In this document: positions 18,049 to 27,437 of the stretch, in pieces
Position numbering within the stretch: the first letter of the stretch is position 1
Layout: every line of letters begins with the position of its first letter
NCBI RefSeq assembly: GCF_002847305.1
Contig: NZ_CP025408.1
Coordinates: forward strand, 3,369,001-3,433,000
Length of the DNA: 64,000 nucleotides
Origin: Paracoccus tegillarcae
GTDB taxonomy: Bacteria > Pseudomonadota > Alphaproteobacteria > Rhodobacterales > Rhodobacteraceae
Direction of reading: 5' to 3'
The notes under the pieces: model-generated
Told to the model about the DNA's origin: nothing
Databases searched by the model: none
What the model saw: only the letters and a program-made list of their open reading frames with translations
Position numbers and translations under genes: made by a program

Positions 18049-19257
18049 ATGCGTGTTGCCTATCTGATCAACCAATATCCCAAGGTCAGCCACAGCTTTA
18101 TCCGGCGCGAGATTCTGGCGCTGGAACGTCAGGGCGTGGACGTGCACCGCATGGCGCTGCGCGGATGGGATGCGCCGCTGGTGGACGATGAGGATGTCGG
18201 CGAACAGGCCCGGACGTCCTATACCTTGCGCGACGGCGTTGGCGCGCTGGTGGGGTCGGTCTGGCGGCAGCTGCGTCGTGACTCTGGCGCCTTGTGGCGG
18301 GCCGTGCGTGCGGCCAGCGCCATGTCGCGAAACGGCGTGCGCCCATGGCCCTATCACATGGTCTATGTCGGCCATGCCTGCCGTATCATGGACTGGTTGC
18401 AGGACGAACCGGCCGATCATCTGCAGGCTCATTTCGGCACCAACACCGCCGAAATCGCACTGCTGGTCAAACTGCTTGGTGGTCCCAGCTACAGTTTTAC
18501 CGTTCACGGTATGGACGAAGCCGACAACGCGCAGCGACTGCATTTTCAGCGCAAGATCGGCGGCGCCAGGTTCGTGGTGGCGATCAGCGGTTTTTCCCGC
18601 AGCCAGTTGATGCGCCATGTCACGCCCGATCTCTGGGACAAGATCAAGGTGGTGCATTGCGGGCTGGACGACGTGGCTTTCGCCCCTGCCCCGCCGCCGC
18701 CGGATGATGCAGGATTTCTGTGCATCGGCAGGCTCAGCCCGGAAAAGGGTCACCTGATCTTGCTGGATGCGTTTGCCGCCATGCATCGCGAGCGCCCCGA
18801 TCTGCATCTGGTTCTGGCCGGCGATGGCGATATGCGCCCCGAGATCGAGGACCGGATCGCGCAGCTTGCGCTGGCCGGCAGCGTGCGGATTACCGGCTGG
18901 ATCAGCGCCGATCAGGTACGAGAAGAGTTGGCCGCATGTCATACACTGGTGCAGCCCAGTTTTATCGAGGGGCTGCCCGTCGTCATTATGGAGGCCATGG
19001 CCGCGGGCCGTCCGGTGATCTCGACTTATGTCGGCGGCATAGCCGAACTGGTTCTGCCCGGTCAGACCGGATGGCTGGTCGCTGCTGGCGATGCCGAGGC
19101 GCTTAAACTGGCGATGCAAGAGGCGCTGGATCTGCCCGAGGATCAGCGCGACAGGATCAGCACGGCCTCGCGGCAGCGCGCCCGAGAGCGTCATCACATT
19201 GATCGTGAAGCCGCCAAACTGCGCGCCCTTTATAGTGACGGAAAGACGGAAGCATAA
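18049..19257 (+). CDS. Family GT4 glycosyltransferase
   Basis: Likely adds a sugar to a surface polysaccharide or glycolipid precursor on the cytoplasmic face. The 402-residue protein starts MRVAYLINQYPKVSHSFIRREI, a pattern shared with colanic-acid-type (WcaL-like) transferases, and has the GT4 C-domain motifs GRLSPEKGH, the EGLPVVIMEAMAAGRPVI donor-site motif with its glutamates, and GQTGWLV. Its stop overlaps the next start by one base (TAATG), so it is coupled to a polysaccharide deacetylase and galE. This trio suggests exopolysaccharide or capsule synthesis. The linkage and sugar cannot be read from sequence. Confidence 0.88.
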   Translation: MRVAYLINQYPKVSHSFIRREILALERQGVDVHRMALRGWDAPLVDDEDVGEQARTSYTLRDGVGALVGSVWRQLRRDSGALWRAVRAASAMSRNGVRPWPYHMVYVGHACRIMDWLQDEPADHLQAHFGTNTAEIALLVKLLGGPSYSFTVHGMDEADNAQRLHFQRKIGGARFVVAISGFSRSQLMRHVTPDLWDKIKVVHCGLDDVAFAPAPPPPDDAGFLCIGRLSPEKGHLILLDAFAAMHRERPDLHLVLAGDGDMRPEIEDRIAQLALAGSVRITGWISADQVREELAACHTLVQPSFIEGLPVVIMEAMAAGRPVISTYVGGIAELVLPGQTGWLVAAGDAEALKLAMQEALDLPEDQRDRISTASRQRARERHHIDREAAKLRALYSDGKTEA

Positions 19258-20246
19258 TGGGCCGCGCGAAGGAAATCATCAAATCCGCCGTCTTTGGCGC
19301 AACCGCATTGCCACCTGTCTATCAGACACTGCGCCGGCGCGCCTTGCGCAGCGATCCGATATCCATCTTGTGCTTTCATACGCTTGGCGCCGATGACGAT
19401 CAGATGGATGCCTATACGGTTTTTCCAGAGGCGCGCTTTCGCGAATTGATCGATCTGTTGCGGCCAGATTATGACTTTGTGACGCTGGACGACGCGCTTG
19501 ATGGCCCCGGAACCGGTCGGCCTCAGCTTGTTTTGACATTCGATGATGGCGATGTCGGCCTCTACACCCGTTTGCTGCCGATCCTGCGGGCCGAGGCGTT
19601 GCCGGTGCTGGCCTATATCGCAACCGGCCAGATCGCCGCTCAATCGCCCTATTGGTTCGATCGGATCGTCAACGCGCTGCAGGGACCGGGCGAAAGGCAG
19701 ATTGATCTGACCTCGCAGGGGCTGGGTCGCTGGACGATCGGCCCTCAGCACGGACCTGTCCGCTGTGCCCGGATCGCCAAAATTCTGGAACTCATGAAAT
19801 CCGTGCCGCCCGATGCGCGCCCCAAGGTGGTGGAAGATATACTGGCGCAGGCGGCACCGATCACGCCCCCCGCTTATCCCCTTGCCCCGATGAGCCTGGA
19901 CCAATTGCGCGAATTTGCAGACTGCGAGCATGTCACGGTCGGCGCGCATAGCCATTGCCACAACGTGCTGGACCAGATCCCGCTGGAGCAGGCCGCCGAC
20001 AGCATTGCCCGCTCGCGCGCCCTGTTGCAGGAATGGACCGGGCAGGATGTGCGCCATTTCTGCTATCCCAACGGCAATCACACTGCCGCGCTGCACCAAG
20101 AGATCATGCGGCAGGGCTTTGCTTCGGCAACCGTGCTGGACAATCACCTGACGCCGCGCGATCAGAACAGGGCTGAACTGTCGCGCATCAATGTTGGACG
20201 GTTCGCCAATTTTCAACGGCTGCGTCTGCGGCTGGCGGGTATCTGA
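19257..20246 (+). CDS. Polysaccharide deacetylase family protein
   Basis: Carbohydrate esterase family 4 (NodB-like) protein of 329 residues, expected to remove N- or O-acetyl groups from a polysaccharide. Motif 1 is TFDDGD near residue 95 (catalytic base and metal Asp), and motif 2 appears as GAHSHCHNVL near residue 228 (metal histidines). No clear signal peptide is seen, so it may act on a cytoplasmic lipid-linked precursor. It is co-translated with the upstream glycosyltransferase and followed nine bases later by galE. Confidence 0.85.
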   Translation: MGRAKEIIKSAVFGATALPPVYQTLRRRALRSDPISILCFHTLGADDDQMDAYTVFPEARFRELIDLLRPDYDFVTLDDALDGPGTGRPQLVLTFDDGDVGLYTRLLPILRAEALPVLAYIATGQIAAQSPYWFDRIVNALQGPGERQIDLTSQGLGRWTIGPQHGPVRCARIAKILELMKSVPPDARPKVVEDILAQAAPITPPAYPLAPMSLDQLREFADCEHVTVGAHSHCHNVLDQIPLEQAADSIARSRALLQEWTGQDVRHFCYPNGNHTAALHQEIMRQGFASATVLDNHLTPRDQNRAELSRINVGRFANFQRLRLRLAGI

Positions 20247-20255
20247 GGGGCACTG

Positions 20256-21275
20256 ATGTCGGGACGTGTTTTGCTGACGGGAGGCGCCGGCTTTATCGGC
20301 GCGCACAGCTATGTCGCACTGGTCGAGGCCGGCTTTGACCCCGTGATCCTGGACAGTTTCCACAACGCGCGCCGCGATCTGCCTGATCGACTGGCCCGGA
20401 TCACCGGCCGCCCGACGCCCGTGATCGAGGCCGACATCCGTGACGCCGGTGCGATGGATGACGCCATGCGCGGCGCGGGCTTTGATGCCGTGGTGCATTT
20501 TGCGGGGTTGAAAAGCGTCCCCGACAGCGAGACCGATCCAATCGGCTATTACGACGTCAACGTGGCGGGGCTGGTCAATGTCATGCAAGCCATGCGCAAG
20601 AATGATGTGCGCAGGATCGTCTTTTCCTCAAGCGCGGCCGTCTATGGCGAGGCCGAGACGATGCCCGTCACGGAAACCAGCCCGACCAATCCCGGCAACA
20701 CTTACGCCCACACCAAGTTGATCGGAGAGCGGTTTCTGGCCGCCTGCCGCCAGGCCGACCCCGCCCTGCGCCTTGGCATCCTGCGCTATTTTAACCCGGT
20801 CGGCGCGCATGCCTCTGGCCTCATCGGCGAAGATCCCAGTCAGCCGGCGGGAAACCTTGTTCCCGTCATCGCTCAGGTCGCAACCGGGGAACGCGACCGG
20901 CTGATGATCTTTGGCGATGACTGGCCCACCCCGGACGGCACCGCCATTCGCGACTATATCCACGTCGAAGATCTGGCCCGTGGGCATGTGCTGTCCTTGC
21001 AGGCGCTGCTGCGCCCCGCATCCGATCCGGCGACCGCCAGCCATCTGGTCAATCTGGGAACCGGGCGCGGCTATTCGGTGCGCGAGGTGATCGAATGCTA
21101 TGAAAAGGTGTCAGAACGTCCGATTCGCTTTGACATCGCACCGCGCCGTGCCGGAGATGCCGCGATTTCCTATGCCGATACGGCGCGTGCCGACGATCTT
21201 CTGGGATTTCGGGCGCAACACGATCTGACCGAAATGTGCCGCAGCAACTGGGCATTTATACGCGCTAAAGCATAA
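20256..21275 (+). CDS. galE: UDP-glucose 4-epimerase
   Basis: Interconverts UDP-glucose and UDP-galactose, supplying galactose for surface glycans. The 339-residue short-chain dehydrogenase-type protein has the NAD-binding GGAGFIGAHS at residues 8-17, SSSAAVYG (catalytic Ser region) near residue 126, the YAHTK (YxxxK) catalytic pair near 150, and NPVGAHASGLIGEDP typical of GalE. It is the last gene of the GT4-deacetylase-galE set. Confidence 0.93.
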   Translation: MSGRVLLTGGAGFIGAHSYVALVEAGFDPVILDSFHNARRDLPDRLARITGRPTPVIEADIRDAGAMDDAMRGAGFDAVVHFAGLKSVPDSETDPIGYYDVNVAGLVNVMQAMRKNDVRRIVFSSSAAVYGEAETMPVTETSPTNPGNTYAHTKLIGERFLAACRQADPALRLGILRYFNPVGAHASGLIGEDPSQPAGNLVPVIAQVATGERDRLMIFGDDWPTPDGTAIRDYIHVEDLARGHVLSLQALLRPASDPATASHLVNLGTGRGYSVREVIECYEKVSERPIRFDIAPRRAGDAAISYADTARADDLLGFRAQHDLTEMCRSNWAFIRAKA

Positions 21276-21346
21276 TTTTGCTTACCAACACACGCAACGC
21301 GCGAAAAAAATACCAAATGTTAACTCCCCCCTGTTATAATGGAGTT

Positions 21347-21422
21347 GTCGAAGCCAGCCATGATGCTGGTTTTGGCTCTTCCTCCCTGTTGGACTGCCGC
21401 GCCCTCGGGCGCGGCTTTTTTT
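21347..21422 (+). ncRNA. Candidate small RNA 1 with TATAAT promoter and intrinsic terminator
   Basis: TATAAT at 21335-21340 predicts a start near 21347. The transcript would hold a hairpin around CCAGC/GCTGG (21354-21371), a single-stranded pyrimidine run CTTCCTCCC complementary to ribosome-binding sites, and a terminator with stem GCCGCGCC/GGCGCGGC and seven Ts (21396-21422). It lies 71 bases after galE and could instead be a galE 3' UTR. No good -35 is visible. Confidence 0.45.
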
Positions 21423-21482
21423 GTGATCAACCATAACTGTTTGCACTGTTGACGGATCACGATCTCGGGACTAGCGTGCGTC

Positions 21483-21565
21483 CCAATGATGACCGGCCAG
21501 TCCGGCAGGGAGACACGCGATAAGCGTGAATTGGGGTCGCGGTTTCGCCGCGGCCCTTGTTTGTT
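21483..21565 (+). ncRNA. Candidate small RNA 2 or leader with three stem-loops
   Basis: Promoter-like TTGACG (21449-21454) and CTAGCG (21471-21476), 16 bases apart, precede three hairpins: CCGG/CCGG (21493-21505), CACGC/GCGTG (21514-21528) and a nine-pair stem GGGTCGCGG/CCGCGGCCC (21534-21556, one G-U pair) followed by TTGTTTGTT. It may be a separate RNA or an attenuated 5' leader of the IalB gene 170 bp downstream. Confidence 0.4.
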
Positions 21566-21735
21566 GACCTGATGCCTGTCGCAGGGCACCAGAAACCCGA
21601 CAGATTTTTCGTCAAGATCCAAACATCGCTCTGGCTCAACGCATGGTGACGCCCCGTGTCCGGAAACGCGCTGACAAGCGCGTATTCGCGTGCTAAGCGA
21701 AATGCAAAGTTCTGGAAAAGGGAATAAGAACCACC

Positions 21736-22731
21736 ATGGCTTACAAGACTTCCGCGGCACTGTTGGCTGCCATTGTTGCAATGGCAGGCCCTGCCTTTGC
21801 GCAGGATACTGACACCCCCACGACGCAAGAGACCGTGGACGAGACGGCAGAACAGGTCATCGACGCGGTGAATGACGCCGCGGCAGACGCTGAACAGGCG
21901 ATGGATGACGCAACAGAGGCAACGACCCCTGATGCCGAGGCGCAGCCGGAAGCAACCGCGGACGCTGCAGCAGAGCCAGAGGCAGAGGCAGAGGCCGAAG
22001 CGACCGCCGAGCCTGCCGCGGCCGAAGAGCCTGCAACGACCGATGAGGCGGCCAACGCCGAGGACGCCACCACGGACGAGCCGGCAACTGATGCGGCGAC
22101 CACGACCGATGAGGCTGCCAATCCGACCGAAGAGCCGGCTGCAGAAACGGCCAACGCTGTGCCGACCGATCCCGCCGATCTGGAGGTTGGTTCCTATTAC
22201 GTCGAGTCGACGCATTCGGATTGGACGATCCGCTGCATCAAGGCCGATGAGGGTCAGCCCGATCCCTGCGAGTTGTACCAATTGCTGCGCGACGATCAGG
22301 GCAATTCGGTGGCCGAGGTCACCATCATCCCGCTGACCCAGGGCGAGGCCGCCGCCGGTGCGACCATCGTGGCGCCGCTGGAAACCGATCTGGTCCGTGG
22401 TCTTGGTATCAAGATCGACAGCGCGGCCACGCGTGGTTTTCCGTTCAACTTCTGTGCGCCGGTCGGTTGCGTATCACGCATGGGATTTGACGCCAACGGC
22501 CTGGCCGGCCTGAAGCGCGGCAACGTCGCCATCGTTTCCCTGCTGCCCTTCGGCGCCGATCCCGAAAACCCGTTCGAACTGCCGATGTCGCTGGCCGGCT
22601 TTACCGCAGGCTTCGAAGAGTTGGAAGGTATCGTCGACGAGGCGCTGGCCCAGATCGAGGCGCAGGCAGAAACCGCAGCGGAGACGGACAGCGAAACCCC
22701 GGCAGAGCCCGAGGCCGCACCCGCCAACTAA
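21736..22731 (+). CDS. Invasion-associated locus B (IalB) family protein with acidic low-complexity linker
   Basis: Secreted or periplasmic protein of 331 residues. A signal peptide ends at AFA (about residue 22). Residues ~25-148 are a Glu/Ala/Thr/Asp-rich linker with repeats of the kind DEAANxxxATTDEPA. The C-terminal domain (~150-310) carries the IalB core: DWTIRCI with a Cys, PCELYQLL, and FCAPVGCVSRMGF with two cysteines likely forming disulfides. IalB proteins were first described in Bartonella but are widespread in free-living Rhodobacteraceae, so invasion should not be assumed. The ribosome site (AAGGGA) is rather far from the ATG. Confidence 0.83.
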   Translation: MAYKTSAALLAAIVAMAGPAFAQDTDTPTTQETVDETAEQVIDAVNDAAADAEQAMDDATEATTPDAEAQPEATADAAAEPEAEAEAEATAEPAAAEEPATTDEAANAEDATTDEPATDAATTTDEAANPTEEPAAETANAVPTDPADLEVGSYYVESTHSDWTIRCIKADEGQPDPCELYQLLRDDQGNSVAEVTIIPLTQGEAAAGATIVAPLETDLVRGLGIKIDSAATRGFPFNFCAPVGCVSRMGFDANGLAGLKRGNVAIVSLLPFGADPENPFELPMSLAGFTAGFEELEGIVDEALAQIEAQAETAAETDSETPAEPEAAPAN

Positions 22732-22774
22732 GGCGCGACAGGCCAGCAGGCCTGCCGAGTTACAGACAATTCGA

Positions 22775-22807
22775 GGCCGTGCCACCGTCAGATGGCACGG
22801 CCTTTTT
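22775..22807 (+). terminator. Intrinsic terminator of the IalB-family gene
   Basis: GGCCGTGCCA (22775-22784) pairs perfectly with TGGCACGGCC (22793-22802) around an eight-base loop and is followed by TTTTT. It lies 43 bases after the stop codon and 34 bases from the end of the convergent ketoacyl synthase gene. Confidence 0.85.
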
Positions 22808-22840
22808 CAATTCAGCGATAAGCAGAAACGCGCCCGCGGC

Positions 22841-24112
22841 TCAGATCCTACGCAGGGCGATGACCGCATTCAGCCCGCCAAAGGCAAAGGCATTCGACAG
22901 CACCGCATCCACATGCACCTCGCGCGCCTCGTTCGGCACGACATCCAGCGCACATTCGGGATCTGGCTCCTGATAGCCGATGGTCGGTGCAATCACCCCG
23001 TCGCGCAGTGCCATGATGCAGGCCAGTAGTTCGACGGCACCGGTGCCACCGATGATATGGCCGTGCATCGCCTTGGTCGACGACATCATCAGCTTGTCCG
23101 CATGATGGCCAAAGGCATGTGCAACCGCCGCGCATTCGGTCTTGTCATTCGCCGCCGTTCCAGTGCCATGAGCGTTGATGTAACCCACGTCATCGGGGTT
23201 CAGCCCGGCATCATCCATTGCGCCGGTGATCGCACGCTCGGCCCCTTGCGCCGAGGGCATGACGATATCCTGGGCATCCGAGGACATGGCAAAACCCACC
23301 ACTTCGGCCAGGATATCTGCGCCGCGCGCACGGGCATGTTCGTAATCCTCGAACACGAAAACGCCTGCGCCTTCGCCCTGCACCATCCCGTTCCGATTGG
23401 CACTGAACGGACGGCAGCCGTCGCGCGACATGACGCGCAGCCCTTCCCAGGCCTTCACCCCGCCAAAGCACAGCATCGCCTCGGACCCGCCGGTCAGCAT
23501 CACCTTGGCCCCACCCGAGCGCACCATCTGAAACGCTTGTCCCATCGCGTGATTGGACGACGCACAGGCAGTGGCGACGGTGAATGCCGGGCCACGCAGG
23601 CCGAATTCGATGCTGACATGGCTGGCTGCCGCGTTGTTCATCAGCTTTGGCACGACAAAGGGGTGAACCCGGTTCTTGCCCTCCTCATAGACGGCCCGGT
23701 AATTTTCATCCCAGGTGTTCAGCCCTCCGCCCGCCGTACCCAGCACAACGCCAGAGTTCAAACCCAGTTTGCCGGCGAAATTAAGGCCGGATTGCGCCAC
23801 GGCCTGCTTGGCCGCCAACAGGGTGAACTGTGTGAACTTGTCGTAAAGCAGGATCTGCTGACGGTTGAAATAATCCTCGGGGCGCCAATTGTGCACCTGC
23901 GCCCCGATCTGGATCGACAAACGGTCGACATCACGGAAATCGAGCTGACTGATGCCGCTGCGCCCTTCGCGAAAGGCAGCCAGGGTCGCCGGCACGTCGT
24001 GACCAAGCGCATTGATGGTGCCGGCCCCGGTTATCACGACACGCCGCCCACCGGAGGCCGACGTAAATTCAGAGGCTTTCTTCTTGCCGCCTTTGGTTTT
24101 CTTCGGGCTCAT
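22841..24112 (-). CDS. Beta-ketoacyl-ACP synthase II-type (FabF-like)
   Basis: Condensing enzyme that elongates an acyl chain on an acyl carrier protein. The 423-residue protein has a Lys-rich N-terminus (MSPKKTKGGKKK), the active-site cysteine in TACASSNHA, and the two histidines in NAHGTGTAAND and AMHGHIIGGTGA. All catalytic residues are present. It overlaps the upstream acyl carrier protein gene by ATGA. The set LpxD paralogue-ACP-synthase implies a dedicated acyl chain rather than bulk fatty acid synthesis, so I do not name it fabF. Confidence 0.9.
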   Translation of the reverse strand: MSPKKTKGGKKKASEFTSASGGRRVVITGAGTINALGHDVPATLAAFREGRSGISQLDFRDVDRLSIQIGAQVHNWRPEDYFNRQQILLYDKFTQFTLLAAKQAVAQSGLNFAGKLGLNSGVVLGTAGGGLNTWDENYRAVYEEGKNRVHPFVVPKLMNNAAASHVSIEFGLRGPAFTVATACASSNHAMGQAFQMVRSGGAKVMLTGGSEAMLCFGGVKAWEGLRVMSRDGCRPFSANRNGMVQGEGAGVFVFEDYEHARARGADILAEVVGFAMSSDAQDIVMPSAQGAERAITGAMDDAGLNPDDVGYINAHGTGTAANDKTECAAVAHAFGHHADKLMMSSTKAMHGHIIGGTGAVELLACIMALRDGVIAPTIGYQEPDPECALDVVPNEAREVHVDAVLSNAFAFGGLNAVIALRRI

Positions 24113-24375
24113 GCGGCCTTTTCCGAGATCAGCTTTTCGACGGCGGCAACGATGCTGCCAATACTGGACATGTCGAAATCCGATTTCTCGGGTTCATTGG
24201 CGTTGAAGGGGATCGAGATATCGAACTCTTCCTCGATCGCGAAAATCGCCTCGACCAGCCCGAGGCTGTCGATGCCCAGATCCTCTGGCGTCGCGTCATT
24301 CGTGATCTGGCTGGGCTCCAGCATGGCCTGTTCGGCAATGATGGCGTGCAGGCGGTCGGCGGTGGGTGTGTTCAT
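24109..24375 (-). CDS. Specialised acyl carrier protein
   Basis: Carrier of 88 residues with the phosphopantetheine attachment motif GIDSLG (Ser near residue 38) and the helix following it, VEAIFAIEEEFDISIP. The order of motifs and the acidic FAIEEEF segment recall AcpXL, the carrier for very long lipid A acyl chains in rhizobia, but identity to it is only partial by eye. It overlaps the ketoacyl synthase gene by four bases and follows the lpxD-like gene. Confidence 0.88.
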   Translation of the reverse strand: MNTPTADRLHAIIAEQAMLEPSQITNDATPEDLGIDSLGLVEAIFAIEEEFDISIPFNANEPEKSDFDMSSIGSIVAAVEKLISEKAA

Positions 24376-24397
24376 AGCGGTCTCCGGCGAGCTTGTC

Positions 24398-25483
24398 TCA
24401 GCCCTTCTCCAACAGTTTTGTAACGCTTTCCTGAAGCTGGCTCAGTTTTTCGGCCATGCGCGGCAGGCGACGCGTGGCCTTCTGGATTTCCAGTTGGGTC
24501 TCCATCTTTACAGCCGGATTGCCCAGGACGACGCGGCCGGCAGGCACACGGGTATAGATCTTGGTCGAACCACCGGCGATCACGTCATCGCCGATTTCTA
24601 TATTGTCGGAAACGCCGCATTGCCCGGCCAGCACCACGCGGTCGCCCAACCGGCTGCTGCCCGCGATTCCAACCTGACCGCAAAGCAGACAATCCTGCCC
24701 GACGACGACGTTGTGGCCGATATGAACCAGATTATCCAACTTGGTCCCCGAGCCGATCCGGGTTGCGCGGATCGTGCCCCGGTCGACGGTGCTGCCCGCA
24801 CCGATTTCGACATCATCACCGATCTCGACGCCGCCAAGCGAGTGAATGCGAGTCCAGTGCTGTTTTCCGGCGCTGTCGCGATGGCCAAGCGTCCGGCGAA
24901 TTTCCTCGACGCCGGATTCCTCGGCGGTGACGAATGAAAACCCGTCGCTGCCGATCACGGCACCCGATTGGACGATCCAGCGGTCGCCTGCCTTTACACC
25001 ATGGCTGATGCGAACGCCGGGCAGGATCAGGACATCGTCACCAATAACGGTGCCCTTGCCGATGCTGACATGTTCTGCAATCCGGGCATTTGCACCTATC
25101 CGGACATCGCTGCCGATGACGACATAGGGACCGATGGCGGCACCCTTACCGATCGTCGCGCTGTCATGGATAATCGCTGTCGGATGGATGCCGGGCTCGA
25201 TCTCTGGGCCGGGATCGAAGGCGCTGGTCAGCCCAGCCATCAGCAGCCTCGGGCGCGTTGCAAAAATGGCAGAACTCAGCCCGTATTCCGCCGGGTCCAT
25301 GCCCTGCGCCAGGATTGCCATATCGCCCTTGCGCAAACCGGCTGCGTATTTGGGCGCCATCGCCAGGGCTATCTGGTTGGCAGTCGTCGCACCGGGCTCG
25401 GCCGCGCCTGTTACGACGCGGGTCTCATCGCCCCAGCTTTCCGCCTGCAGCGCCTTCGCCAGATCCCCGATAGTCAAAGCCAT
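24398..25483 (-). CDS. LpxD-like acyltransferase (UDP-3-O-acylglucosamine N-acyltransferase family)
   Basis: Left-handed beta-helix acyltransferase of 361 residues. An N-terminal uridine-binding-like domain ([15 protein letters not shown]...) is followed by ~15 hexapeptide repeats (for example [20 protein letters not shown]) and the histidine-containing segment [10 protein letters not shown] expected at the active site. A C-terminal helix ([16 protein letters not shown]) resembles that of LpxD, which binds acyl-ACP. The start at 25483 has GAGGAT seven bases upstream. It does not sit in the usual bamA-lpxD-fabZ-lpxA operon, so it is probably a second paralogue working with the adjacent ACP. 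Confidence 0.86.
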   Translation of the reverse strand: MALTIGDLAKALQAESWGDETRVVTGAAEPGATTANQIALAMAPKYAAGLRKGDMAILAQGMDPAEYGLSSAIFATRPRLLMAGLTSAFDPGPEIEPGIHPTAIIHDSATIGKGAAIGPYVVIGSDVRIGANARIAEHVSIGKGTVIGDDVLILPGVRISHGVKAGDRWIVQSGAVIGSDGFSFVTAEESGVEEIRRTLGHRDSAGKQHWTRIHSLGGVEIGDDVEIGAGSTVDRGTIRATRIGSGTKLDNLVHIGHNVVVGQDCLLCGQVGIAGSSRLGDRVVLAGQCGVSDNIEIGDDVIAGGSTKIYTRVPAGRVVLGNPAVKMETQLEIQKATRRLPRMAEKLSQLQESVTKLLEKG

Positions 25484-25508
25484 GATCGCAATCCTCTTCG
25501 GACGCGAT

Positions 25509-27161
25509 CTAATCGCTTTGCGCCGCCAATTCCAGACCAGCGTTGGACAGGGCGTCCCAGACCCGCGCGTCGCGCCCGTAGATATCCTTGTAAAAGCGGA
25601 TTTGGCCATCAGGCTCGGCCATGGCGGTGAAATAGACCAGATGCACCGGCACAAAAGGTTCCAGTTTCAGCCAGCGCTCATTCTGGGTCGCCAGTGCGCG
25701 CTGGAACATGCCCCTTGGGTCGCTGGTCTGCGGAGACAGCAACTCGCGGGCCAGATCGAACGGGTCGCCGATTCTGACGCAGCCATGCGAATAGGCACGC
25801 ACGGATTGGCCGAACAAATGCTTGGTCGGGGTGTCGTGCAGATAGATGTTCCACTGGTTGGGAAAGATGAACTTGACCAGACCCAACGCGTTGTCATCAC
25901 TGGGTTTCTGGCGCATTCGGTAGGGGAAACTGGCGGCAGTGAAGCGACCGAAATCGATCCGGTCGCGCGAAATCACATTGCCCCGACCGTCGACCACATC
26001 CAGATGAGCCACGGCATTGCGGTTCTTTTGCAGGCGCGGCAGGTATTCCTTGACTGTGATCGAGCGCGGCACATTCCAGCGCGGATTGACCACCACATAT
26101 TCCATCTCATCAGAGAACTCGGGCGTGCGCATATTGCTGTCGGTCTTGCCCACAACGGCGCGCGTCTGGAACACCTGCTGGCCGTTCTCATAGATGCGCG
26201 CGGTAAATTCCGGAATGTTCACCCAGACATGCCGGGCGGTCAGGTCATGGCCGCTCATCCAGCGCATCCGCTCCATCGCGACCAGAATCGCGCGCGTTTG
26301 CCAGTCGGGCCCGCCGTTCAGCTGACGTATCGTCTGCGGCCCGGCGACCCCGTCCGCCGGCAGGCCGGCGGCTTGCTGATAGCGCAGGACCGCATCCGCC
26401 AGAGATGCGTCATATTCGGACGGATCAACGGGTAGATCGCTGGCAAAGCCGATGCTGGCAAGGCGCGCGCGCAAATCCGGGATTGCGGGGTCACGCATCC
26501 CCACGCGCCACAACCCTTCGGGCGCGAGGGGCGCATCAACGGGCGCGATCAGGCCCGATCGCTGCGCCAGGGCGTCGCGAAGAGCGCCGTAGCGCGGGTC
26601 GCTCGGTCCCTGCGCCAGAATAAAGGCACGCGGATCGCTGGCCGCCGCAAAATCACGCAACAGATCTGCCGCCGCAGGACGCACGGCTGTACGATAGATT
26701 TGCCGGTCAGCCCTGGACGGCCCCACCGCGCCGCCGATCACATCATGCATGTATCTGACCGCGACACTGGCAAACAGTGCCTCACCTTCGGCGCTGTCGG
26801 GGTCGGCGTCGCGTAATTGCTGCACGCGATACCGCGATTCCGGCAAGCCATGCAGATGCGCGGCCTCAACCGCAGCGATTACCGCCTCACGACGTGCAGC
26901 CGCCGCCGCACCGCCAAAGATCGGCTGCAACCCGTTGTCGCCGTAAAAGGCCGCAACGCCCGGCGTCGCCGAGACCGCGCTGGCCAGTTCCATTTCCGAT
27001 CGGCTGAATTCCAGCCGGGGCGCAACAGCGGTCGCCGCCCCAATGCCTTGTCCATGCGCCGCCGGGATGGCAGCCATCGACAGGACCGTTGTCAGCCCCA
27101 GGGCTGCAGTCGATCGAGAAAACATCGCAAACATGCCAATCACCAGCTTCTTCATTCCCAT
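25509..27161 (-). CDS. L,D-transpeptidase (YcbB/LdtD family) with peptidoglycan-binding domain
   Basis: Periplasmic enzyme making 3-3 peptidoglycan cross-links or attaching proteins to the wall. The 550-residue precursor has a signal sequence cut near AHG (residue 37), an N-terminal scaffold domain, a peptidoglycan-binding segment ([24 protein letters not shown] near 265-285), and the YkuD catalytic domain with [17 protein letters not shown]. The catalytic Cys is residue 461. It lies 25 bases upstream of the lpxD-like gene on the same strand, so this may be the first gene of an envelope operon. Confidence 0.9.
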   Translation of the reverse strand: MGMKKLVIGMFAMFSRSTAALGLTTVLSMAAIPAAHGQGIGAATAVAPRLEFSRSEMELASAVSATPGVAAFYGDNGLQPIFGGAAAAARREAVIAAVEAAHLHGLPESRYRVQQLRDADPDSAEGEALFASVAVRYMHDVIGGAVGPSRADRQIYRTAVRPAAADLLRDFAAASDPRAFILAQGPSDPRYGALRDALAQRSGLIAPVDAPLAPEGLWRVGMRDPAIPDLRARLASIGFASDLPVDPSEYDASLADAVLRYQQAAGLPADGVAGPQTIRQLNGGPDWQTRAILVAMERMRWMSGHDLTARHVWVNIPEFTARIYENGQQVFQTRAVVGKTDSNMRTPEFSDEMEYVVVNPRWNVPRSITVKEYLPRLQKNRNAVAHLDVVDGRGNVISRDRIDFGRFTAASFPYRMRQKPSDDNALGLVKFIFPNQWNIYLHDTPTKHLFGQSVRAYSHGCVRIGDPFDLARELLSPQTSDPRGMFQRALATQNERWLKLEPFVPVHLVYFTAMAEPDGQIRFYKDIYGRDARVWDALSNAGLELAAQSD

Positions 27162-27347
27162 TTTTCACCACCCAACGCTTCGGTAAAGCGCGCCACACCC
27201 CTAGGCAGAAAAATCACCAAACCGCGTCACCCTGCGGCCACAGGCCTTGATAATTCATGTATAAAGGATGCCCATCGGCGAAATCTCGCGCATATTCGCA
27301 GAAAAGCGCCTAAGATGGAACTAAACAGTTCCTGAGCCACGGGTAGT

Positions 27348-27376
27348 TTGACATATTGTTAACAAGTTCGGGATAA
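27348..27376 (+). promoter_or_regulatory. Predicted promoter for the DUF882 gene
   Basis: A consensus -35 TTGACA (27348-27353) is followed after exactly 17 bases by GGATAA (27371-27376). It lies 62 bases before the chosen start of the DUF882 gene and is AT-richer than its surroundings. Confidence 0.55.
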
Positions 27377-27437
27377 GCCCGGACGTGTCGCGGTAAAAAA
27401 GCGGCGAAAAAAAATGATGCAGGACAGGCGATCTGAC

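Larger units (their letters stand above)
21276..21735. other. 460-bp intergenic region with two candidate small RNA units
   Basis: No convincing protein-coding frame is present. The stretch holds a perfect TATAAT followed by a strong intrinsic terminator (to 21422), then a second promoter-like TTGACG/CTAGCG with three stem-loops ending in another terminator-like hairpin (to ~21565). The remaining 170 bp lead into the IalB-family gene. I see no repeats or insertion sequence here. Confidence 0.6.

Noticed and set aside
23057..24937. 626-codon plus-strand frame opposite the ketoacyl synthase, ACP and lpxD-like genes
   Set aside because: It spans three well-supported genes antisense and has no recognisable motif.
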